DNA from: Bacteroidales bacterium
GTDB lineage: Bacteria > Bacteroidota > Bacteroidia > Bacteroidales > FEN-979
NCBI GenBank assembly: GCA_014860625.1
Contig: JACZJJ010000168.1
Coordinates: forward strand, 1-39,142
Direction: 5' to 3'
Length of the DNA: 39,142 bases
How positions within the stretch are numbered: the first letter of the stretch is position 1; the number at the start of each line of letters is the position of its first letter. Positions 1-9,900 of this stretch are shown here, one piece after another. Position numbers and translations under genes: made by a program. The notes under the pieces are model-generated. The model made no database searches, had not been told where the DNA came from, and saw only the letters and a program-made list of their open reading frames with translations.

Positions 1-957
1 GGACTCTTGTTCTTATTACTTTTCACTGCAAATGTTTCAGCTCAATTCCTTGGAGCTGACTTTAGTTACACACATAGTACCAATCAATCAACTGATTCGA
101 TTCCGGTACCAATGCTTGATCCATCTGTGAATGAATCTGCCATAGGTTATGGACATCCTGTAAAATACCGGATGGTACTGCAGCTATATTATAATTGTAT
201 GCAAAAGGACTTTTTCCCTTCGCAAACAATCACCGCTCACGAATCTGTGGCTTTGAGCCAGACAGCTTTGGTGAATCTAACCCTGGATTCTGTTTCAACC
301 ACCAATCAGATGCTAACTGCAGGCTGTGCCGGTGTAACGGAACAATGTCTGAAAACTGCTACCTACTCCGGGGAGATTGTACTGCAGAACATGTTTGGCG
401 GGTACGATATCACCTGGGGCTACTGTTGCTGGAATATGTCGGTATTGAACATCGACAATCTGCATCCACAAGGAATCGCACTTGTACTTCATGTCCCTTT
501 TGTCGACAATTCAGCGCCCAACTCCTCCCCAAGTTTCATGGAGTCTCCTGTCGTGCTGGCATGTGCAGACAAAATCCTGAATATCAATTCAGCGGCCATG
601 GATTCCGACGGAGATCAATTAACTTATCAATTAATCCACCCGAATACATATGAGCAGGAAGACTTTCCCGGCAATGTTATCCATCCTGAGATTTTCCCTG
701 CGCAAGAGGTATTTCAGCCTATGACAGTCGGAAGACCGCCTTTTAAAAAGATCGTATATAACAAAGGGTTCTCCTTTAAGAACCCGCTGGGGAAGGCTAA
801 TTTTTCAATCAATAACGAAACCGGTTCCATTGACACCAAGCCTCTGGCTGCAGGCCAGTACCTGGTTGGGATCGGCGTGTCAGAAACCCGGAACGGAAAA
901 AAGTTGGGTGAAACACAGCGCATCTTTTTACTTCAGATTATCAGTGACCCAAAATAA
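1..957 (+). CDS. Secreted protein with gliding-motility-type N-terminal domain (5' partial)
   Basis: The reading frame is open from the window edge, so the true start probably lies upstream; the first possible start inside is a TTG at 7. The visible N-terminus is a hydrophobic stretch ending in VSAQ, like the end of a signal peptide. The body has paired cysteines (YYNC, AGC, QC, YCCW) and then NSSPSF and DSDGDQLTYQL. This pattern is familiar from the N-terminal domain of large Bacteroidota secreted proteins, often annotated as gliding-motility-associated or PKD proteins. Here the protein is short (about 316 visible residues) and ends without a recognisable T9SS sorting domain, so it holds essentially one such domain. 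It lies 41 bases upstream of the giant gene at 999 and may share its transcript. Specific function is unknown. Confidence 0.75.
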   Translation, partial: GLLFLLLFTANVSAQFLGADFSYTHSTNQSTDSIPVPMLDPSVNESAIGYGHPVKYRMVLQLYYNCMQKDFFPSQTITAHESVALSQTALVNLTLDSVSTTNQMLTAGCAGVTEQCLKTATYSGEIVLQNMFGGYDITWGYCCWNMSVLNIDNLHPQGIALVLHVPFVDNSAPNSSPSFMESPVVLACADKILNINSAAMDSDGDQLTYQLIHPNTYEQEDFPGNVIHPEIFPAQEVFQPMTVGRPPFKKIVYNKGFSFKNPLGKANFSINNETGSIDTKPLAAGQYLVGIGVSETRNGKKLGETQRIFLLQIISDPK

Positions 958-998
958 CCTCCATCGTAAATATTTTAAACTAGTAAATTAACATTCGA

Positions 999-3900
999 AT
1001 GATGAAAACAACATTTACAGATAAGCTCTTCAAAAGGTCCAGGATATTCAGATTGTTCGCAATTCTGACACTGGTATTTTTGGCAAGATTAACATTTGCC
1101 GCAGATTATTTCTGGGTAGGTGGTTCAGGCGACTGGTCAGACCACTCTCACCACTGGGCAACAACATCAGGCGGGTTGGTATTCCATCCCTCTGTTCCTT
1201 CTCAGTTCGACAACGTCATTTTTGACGCAAACTCTTTTTCAGCTGCCGGACAAACGGTGACCGTAAATTATGAAAGTTTCTGTAATCAATTCGACTCCAG
1301 AGATGTCATCTCAGGCGCCAAATTCACAAGCACCAAAACATTGAATGTTTATGGTGGTTTGGAGATTGACCAGAACATGACCTATTACCATACAGGAAAC
1401 CTGAACATCTTTTCAGGTGGAATCACATTGGGAACCGCTGCAGGAATACCCGTCAGCTTCTCTGTTTATGGAACAATTGTCATCGAATCAGGTGGTATCA
1501 CAACCGGACGGAATGTCACCTTTGTACACCCCTGGTCCTATGTACTCCAGGTCAAAAACGGGGATGTCCTCATTGGTAACAAGAATACCACCACGATGTC
1601 CCAGCTGACGATCAGCACCGGGAAACTTACTGTAGGCGACAGCGCAACATTTACCGGTTACCGTGTTTATGTTTATGGTGGACAGATGAATGTTGGAAAT
1701 CATACCAACTACACCAATTATCATACACTCTACATTTCAACCAGCAACCTGGTTATCGGAGACTATACGAACTTCAGGACCTACTATGAATCCACTCAGT
1801 TGTTTGCAGGTGACCTCGTGGTAGGTGAGAATTCCTTGTTCTACAGCTATTCCGATTGCTATATCCGGAACGGAAATGTAAACATCGGAGCAAACTCAAC
1901 TTTCCAGAAAGACGGTTATACCGACCAGATCTGGAATGGTAACTTCATCCTTGGAGCCAACGCTACATTTAAAAACTCCGGTGGTGTTTATGTTTACAAC
2001 GGCACCCTGATATGGGACAATACAAACCTTATTCAAAACTATAACTATCTCCGTGTAAACAGCGGTGACTTCACATTCAACTCCTCCACACAGTTCAATC
2101 CTGTTGGGAACCTATATACCGGAAACGGCTCCATGACCATTGAATCGGGAGCAACAGTTACGGTGAGCCGGTTTGAAACAGCCAACGGATCCCTTACTGT
2201 TGAAGCCGGTGCAACGGCCACCATCAACAGTGAAGTCTATCTGACCAACGGAACCATTGATCTCGATCCGGCAGCGAACCTGAACTGGTGGGCCAACCTC
2301 TATCTCCGTGGAAATCAATATGGCCAGTATGATATTAAAACCGGTGGCCGGGACATCAAACGGATCCAGTTTGACGGGAGCAACTACAATTCGGAATATA
2401 CATTTCTGGATGACGTGAAAGCCTCCAGCGATGGAATTTTCCTTTATGCAAACAAGATCTTCTTCAACGGAAAAGGTGTGGATGTTTACCATTTCTACTC
2501 CTGGACAGGCGGCGAAGTATGGATGGATCTTACGGGAACAGATACTGTATATGTACGCAGTCAGTTCCGTATGTATCCCTCCTCCAACACCCACCTGACC
2601 CTGGGAGATGCCGTTATTAAATGGCACGGCACTGACCATCATTACCTGTATGGAGGATATAATAACACCTATAATGACCTTTATTTCAAGGAACAAAATA
2701 CGGGTGGTTCCCAAATTTACTTCGAAGGGAATACTGTTACTGTAAGAGATATCAACATTGATGCTTACGGAACTCAGTATACCCTGCTGAATAACAACTT
2801 CACGGTGCGCAATTTCACGATGAAGTACAAGAATAACTACACGGCCACTCCCTATATTAACTTTAGCGGGAACTGGAATGTGACTGACAGCTTCTATGTG
2901 GAGTCTCCCTCCAACATGCGGATGAACCTGAACAGTTACGCCAACAACACATTCGGCACCTTCCATGTAACTAACCTGAACCAGTGGATCCTGCGCAGCA
3001 ACACCACCCAAACCTTCGATGCCCTGAGGCCTATTGCAGGAACCTGCGACAAGACCATCCCTATCAAGGGAGAAACGTATGGTTCGCAGGGGACCTTCTC
3101 CCTGACCAGCGGCACTTTTTCGGGTGACTGGCTCGTCATGCAGGATGTAAAAGGTACAGGTGGTGGCTCTCTCATTGCCAACAATACCGTAGATCTTGGG
3201 AATGTTACCGGATGGACAGTAAATTCCATTGCCCCTCGTGATTTCTACTGGGTTGGTAACAACGGAAACTGGAATGTTCCGGGCAACTGGTCGGAAACCT
3301 CTGGCGGAACTCCCGGCGTTTGCGGGGTACCCAACCGTACCGACAATGCCATTTTCGATGCCAACTCATTCTCGGCAAGCGGACAGTTTGTAAACATCAA
3401 TGTCTCTGCTGAGGTAAACAACATGACTTGGGACAATGTAACGTCCGGAGCAGGGATTACCGGCGGAAACGACATGAACATCTATGGTTCGCTTCAGCTG
3501 GCCAGTGGCATGAATTTCAATCACTACGGCACCTTCTATTTCCAGGCTATCGACCTTGGGAACACTGTTAAGACAAACGGTGTTCAGATGAGGCAGACGA
3601 TTTTCAGAGGCCAGAACCTTTCAACAGGTGAATGGATTCTGCTGGATGATTTCAATGCCCACAACAACTACCTCTATTTCGAGCGTGGAACATTCCGTAC
3701 AAACGGTCACAACGTAGATGTTCATTCGTTCTATAACTGGACCGGACAACCGGCGAACATCCATTTCTCACAGTCCGATACAAGTTTTGTAAAGGTTCAG
3801 TACGAGTTCAGAATCTACCCGACCACCAATGTGAATGTCTTTGCGGATTCTACTGACATCATCTGGGAGAACAACAACAACCACATGTATTTCTACAGTG

Positions 3901-6900
3901 GTGACTACGATGCACAATACCGCGACCTCATCTTCAATTCACAGGCTAATGCGGGATATTACATCCATATGCAGTATCCCAATAAAGCCAGAGACATCAA
4001 GGTAACCTGCTCCGGAAATCAGTATATGTATTTCTACGACCAGAAGCAGGCACGTAACGTATCCATCAATTACCTGAATGGATCACCCAGCGGCCAGTGG
4101 ATCCAGATGAATGGAAGCAACACCTTCAACAGCTTGTCCGTTCAGGGAATCGGTAACAACAGGCCTACTGTCTACCTCCACGGAACCAATACCATTGGTC
4201 ACCTGGATATTGACAATGTAAGTGGTCTCTATTTCGGCGGATGGCAATACCTCACAAGCGCAGACGCCATCTCCGGCACCTGCGACCGTCTGCTCAGTTT
4301 CTGGGGCGGAACCGGTGTGAACATGGCTTCAGGATTATTCGAAGTCAATTGGGCAACCATGACAAACGTTCAAGCAACCGGTGGCGCAACATTCAATGCC
4401 AACAACATTCTGGGAACCTCATACAATATTCCTGGCTGGAATGTCAACAACATTCCTCCCACCAACTTCTATTGGGTAGGTGGTACAGGAAACTGGAACG
4501 ACCCGAACCATTGGTCTTATACCAGTGGCGGAACTCCGGGCGTTTGTCCGCTTCCTACACGCTTCGACAATGTCTTCTTCGACGTGAACTCCTTTACAGC
4601 CCCCAACCAGATCGTATATGCCAACACCACCATCCAGGTGAAAAACATGATCTGGAACAACGTTAACTACCCCAGGTTCTACGGTGGAAACCAGGTGGAG
4701 ATCTACGGATCGCTCAAACTGGACGAGAAACTGAGCCAGGAAGAGAGCGGATGGTGGTATTTCAGATCAAAAACTGCCGGAAATACAATTGATCCTGCTG
4801 GAAAGAAATTCTGGTATGTTCGTTTCGACGGCGAAGGTTACAGCACCGGTGAATGGAAACTGCAAGGTGACCTGGATGCATATTATGACATCTACGTCGA
4901 CCGCGGAACCTTTATCTCTGACAGCAACAACATCTCTGCAAGAATGTTCTATTGCTGGACAGGATCCCCGACCACTGTTGACCTGACAGGAACAGATTGG
5001 GTTAAAGTGGAGCACCAGTTCAGAATCTATCCGAATAATTTCAACCTGATCATGGATAAAGCTGATGTCATCTTTACAGGAACGAATCAATTCTATTTCA
5101 TTGGAGGAAACAACACCTTCAACGATGTTGAGATGACAGCAACCAGCACCGGCAACACTTACATTGAGTTCAATTACAACAATGTGATCGACAATGTAAG
5201 GATCACAGCCAACGGTTATCAGACCATCCGTTTCTATGGAAATTCAACCTATAATGACGTTGATGTTCAGTTCAACAACCCTTCAACAAACATCCCGAAT
5301 GTCTATTTCCATGGAACCAACACGATCAACGACCTTAGCATCACCTCCATCGGTAATGCCGGTCCTTACATCTGGCTCTATGCCAACAATACCTTCAACA
5401 ACCTGGTTTCGGCCGGTTTGGGAACAAGGCTCTATCCTGCAGGGAACACAACCCAGACCGTCAACGACGTGCTGGCACTTGGTTCCGGCGGATTCCCGGT
5501 ATTCTTCCAGTCACAGACCCAAGGAACATTGGCTACCATCTATAAGCCGACGGGAACCGTTTGTCTCGATTACGTGTGGATGCGCGACATCAAGGCAGCC
5601 TCCAACCTTAATCCGAACGGAAGCATGAAGACTTCCTTCTTTGCCGGGAACAACAGTGTGAACATGGGCAACAACCCCAACTGGGCTTTCAGCTCATGCG
5701 ACGGTTACTATTGGGTAGGCGGAAGCGGCAAATGGTCGGAGACCGGTCACTGGGCAACAGCTTCAGGCGGCACACAGCTCCACTCCACACTGCCAACACA
5801 GTTCGACAACGTATTCTTCGATGCCAACTCCTTTACAACATCCGGAGAAATTGTTGAAGTTGATCTGGCCGATCCACGTTGCAACAATATGTCGTGGAGT
5901 TCATCTCTCTTTACTCCTACTGTCGTAGGTTCGGGCGATATGAACATTTATGGTTCACTGAAGTTCGTCTCCAATATGAATATGGACTTCACAGGATCAT
6001 TCAACTTCAAATCTGACACGACCGGTAACGAGATCAACTCGGGCGGACATACACTCGCCAACGTGAATTTCATCGGTGGCAACGACGGTGAAGGTGCTTG
6101 GACTCTCTCAAACAACCTTACGGTCAGCAACGACCTCAGCCTGAGCAACGGATCATTCAGCACCAATGGGAAAGAAGTGGAGACCAAAAACTTCAACTCC
6201 ACCACCATCAATACACGTGATCTGAACCTTGGATCATCCAAGATCACCATCAACGACGGTCAGTGGAATCCTTCGGGAACAACAAATCTTACATTTGATG
6301 CCGGAACATCCAGCATCACGGTGACAGGGACCAGCTCCAGCAACTTCTTCGGACAGGGATTCTCATACCACAATGTAACCTTTAACACACCTGGTCAGCT
6401 GGCATCAGCCATTACTGGTGAAAACACCTATGACCTCCTGAAATTCAGCGCAGGCATCACTGCCACCATGGATCCGGGAGTACAGGAAGCAACAATAATC
6501 CAGGCACTGGGAACCTGCGACAGGAATGTAACCCTGTTGTCTTCTGTACCAGGGACTGCAGCCACACTGAAACAGACTTCAGGAAGTGTTGTAGGAAAGT
6601 TCCTCACGCTTCAGGATAATGAAGCAACCGGTGGAGCCAGTTTCAATGCTAACCTTAGCAACGACCTTGGCAACGTATCCGGATGGTCATTCACCTCCGC
6701 TCCTGTGATCTCAGTGATCGAGGAGACAGGGTTGGTTGACTGTGTGCTGAACAACGACGGATGGGCAAAAGTCACCGTTATTCAAGGTACTGCACCATTC
6801 ACCTACCTCTGGTCAACAACTGAAACTACCGATTCGATCGGTGGTTTGATCCCGGGCACCTATTATGTAACGGTAACCGACTCTGCAGGATGCAGCATCA

Positions 6901-9900
6901 CGGAAGCCATTGACGTGCTCAACAGGCCTTCGGTACTGGATCCGATTGTTTTCACCATGTCAGACGATCAGATCTGTCTGGGAACTCCGATCGATTTCGC
7001 CGGTGGTGATGTGATCTCCAATGCACTGGCATTTGACGGTTCAGATGACAATGTACTGGTTGGAAATTTTGCCACACTCTCCCCTACTGCTACACAGCCT
7101 GTAACATTTGAAGCATGGGTCAATCCTGCATCAAATGCCAACGGAATGATCGCAAGCAAATACTTCAACGGAGATGCAACACAATCCAACTTCTTTGTCG
7201 GATTGAACAACGGACAGGTTCAGGTCTCAGGTAATGGAACGGATGTGCTTTTTTCAAGTGCAACCATCCCCACCTCAGACTGGACACACATTGCTGTTGT
7301 TCTTGAAGAGGGTTCGGGTAATACCATTATCTATGTAAACGGTGCTTACGACAATTCAGGAACCCTTACCTACAACACATCCAACGGAAATGCAGACTTT
7401 GCTCTGGGTACCATCGCAGCTGGAACACTTCCTTCCCATTACTTCAGTGGAATTCTCGACGAAGTACGGGTATGGGATACAGTTCGTTCCCTCTCCGATA
7501 TCAACCAGAACCTGACCGTTCCGCAGGCTGGAACAGAGGCCGGACTGGCACTCTATTACAGGCTTGATGAACTCGCAGGAAGCACGGTTGCAGTTGACAG
7601 ATCAACAAACGGACTGAATGGTACGCTCAGCAACATGGATGCCACCACAGCATGGGTATCACCGGGAGCTTTCACCCCGACGATCTCCTACACCTGGGAT
7701 TTCGGCGACTTCCAGACAGCTACAGGCCAAACAGCTTCACATACCTACACAGGTTACGGAACATACATTGTATCTCTCTCAACGAAAGATGCCACAGGAT
7801 GCCCGAACATCGTGAAGGATACGGTTGTCGTAAGCCAGATCACCACCACCGTTGCTTCCACCAATGTGAAGTGCTACGGCGCCAACAACGGAAGCATTAC
7901 GGTTACGGCTTCAGGTGGTGTTCAGCCCTATAACTACTCCATCAATGGTGGAACAACCTTCTTCCCCACAGGGACATTTACCAACCTGATACCGGGAAGC
8001 TACACGGTGTTTGTTACCGATGCCATTGCCTGTGAATCGGCCATGCAGCAGGTGAATATCACCCAGCCGGCTTCCGAACTGCAGTTTACTGCATCGGTTG
8101 ACAATGTGGTTTGTCCGGATGACGAAGACGGTAAAATTACCATCTCGGCTTCGGGCGGAACAGCTCCTTACCAGTATTCGAAGAATGCCGGTATCAGCTA
8201 CCAGGCTTCCAACGTGTTTGCCGACCTTCTTCCGGGTAACTATACCATCCGCGTAAGGGATGCCAGCAATTGCACCCCTGCCGACCAGGTGATCACCGTG
8301 GAGCAGAACGACAACATTGCACCGGAGATTACCTGTCCGGCCAACATTACGGTCAATGCAACAAACATGGTTGATTGCTTTGTAGAAGTAATTTACCCCG
8401 AACCCGTTGCAACTGACAACTGCCAACTGCCAACTGTTGAACTGACTTCTGGACTGGCCAGCGGGTCACTCTTCCCGGTTGGAGAAACCACCGTTACCTA
8501 CACCGCAACCGATGGCAACAACAACGCCACCAGCTGCAGTTTTACGGTAACGGTTGTGGATGCAACACCACCGGTAGCCGTTTGTCAGAACATTGATATT
8601 TATCTTGATGAAGCAGGCAATGTAACCCTTTCTCCTGATCAAGTGGATGGGGGCAGTTACGACAATTGTGATTCAACAGCTCTTGGGGTTGATCTTTCCG
8701 AATTCAATTGTTCAAACCTCGGACCAAACACCGTTGTTTTAACAGTCACTGATCAATACGGAAATTCATCAACCTGCACGACTACTGTTTCAGTGGTCGA
8801 CACAATAGCTCCGGTTACAGCATGTAACGATATCGTGATCAATTTGCCAGATCGCAACAGCTATTTCCTTACTCAACTGGAAATAGACCAGATTGCTTTT
8901 GGAAGTACTGATAACTGCTCATTCACTTACGAGCTTACTTCCGGTACAACAGTTTATGACTGTAACTCAGCAGGGAACTCTTACCCGGTCTCTCTGACAT
9001 TTACTGATCCTTCAGGAAACATTTCAGTATGTACTGCCAATGTGTTCATCACAGATACAAACAGTGTATGCAATGATCCTCCTGTTGCCATCTGTCAGAA
9101 CTACCTGGTTTCGGCAGGAGAAAATTGCGACGCCATGATATCTGTAGCAAATATTGATGGTGGCTCATACGATCCTGACGGAGACCCATTGACCATGACA
9201 CTTAATAATTATGGCCCGTTCGGCGTTGGGACACACACAGTAATCCTAACAGTGAGCGATTATGAATACAGTTCAATCTGCTCCGCAACGGTTACGGTTG
9301 TTGATGATACTCCTCCAACAGCTAATTGCCAGGACATTATTGTTGAACTTGATCCAACCGGTAATGTCACTATCACATCGGCTCAAATAGACAATGGTTC
9401 TTTTGATGCCTGTGGTATATTAAGCTTAACTGTTGAGCCAAGTAGTTTCAACTGTACCAATGTTGGGGATAATACTGTAACGTTAACCGTAGTTGATAAC
9501 AATAGTAATGTATCAACCTGTTCAGCAACGGTAACAGTTCAGGATAATGAAGCACCAACTATGACATGTATTACAGAACCTCAATTCCGCAATCCAAACT
9601 TTGCAGGATGTGGTTATGTAGAGATGTCAGGTGAGTTTACTCCGACAGCTCTCATGGATAACTGTTCAAACCTCGTGTTGAGTTATGAACTAACAGGAGC
9701 AACAACAGGAACAGGATCAAGCCTGTCAGGTATTAGTTTTGAGTTGGGCATTACAACGGTCACATGGACATTGACTGACGAGAGTCTGAATCAAGTTACC
9801 TGTTCGTTTGAAGTTACTGTTGAGAACAACCTTGAGACCACAGTTTCAAGTCCTGAGTTTGCCGGCGGATTCAACATCCGTTGCAACGGAGGGAACGACG

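Noticed and set aside
970-990. AAACTAG upstream of the first giant gene, like half of the palindrome at 35868
   Set aside because: Only part of the palindrome is present and no promoter boxes surround it, so it is probably chance.
2112-3011. A 299-codon open frame on the minus strand inside the first giant gene
   Set aside because: The opposite strand has a clear protein with repeats, signal peptide and sorting domain; the antisense product resembles nothing.
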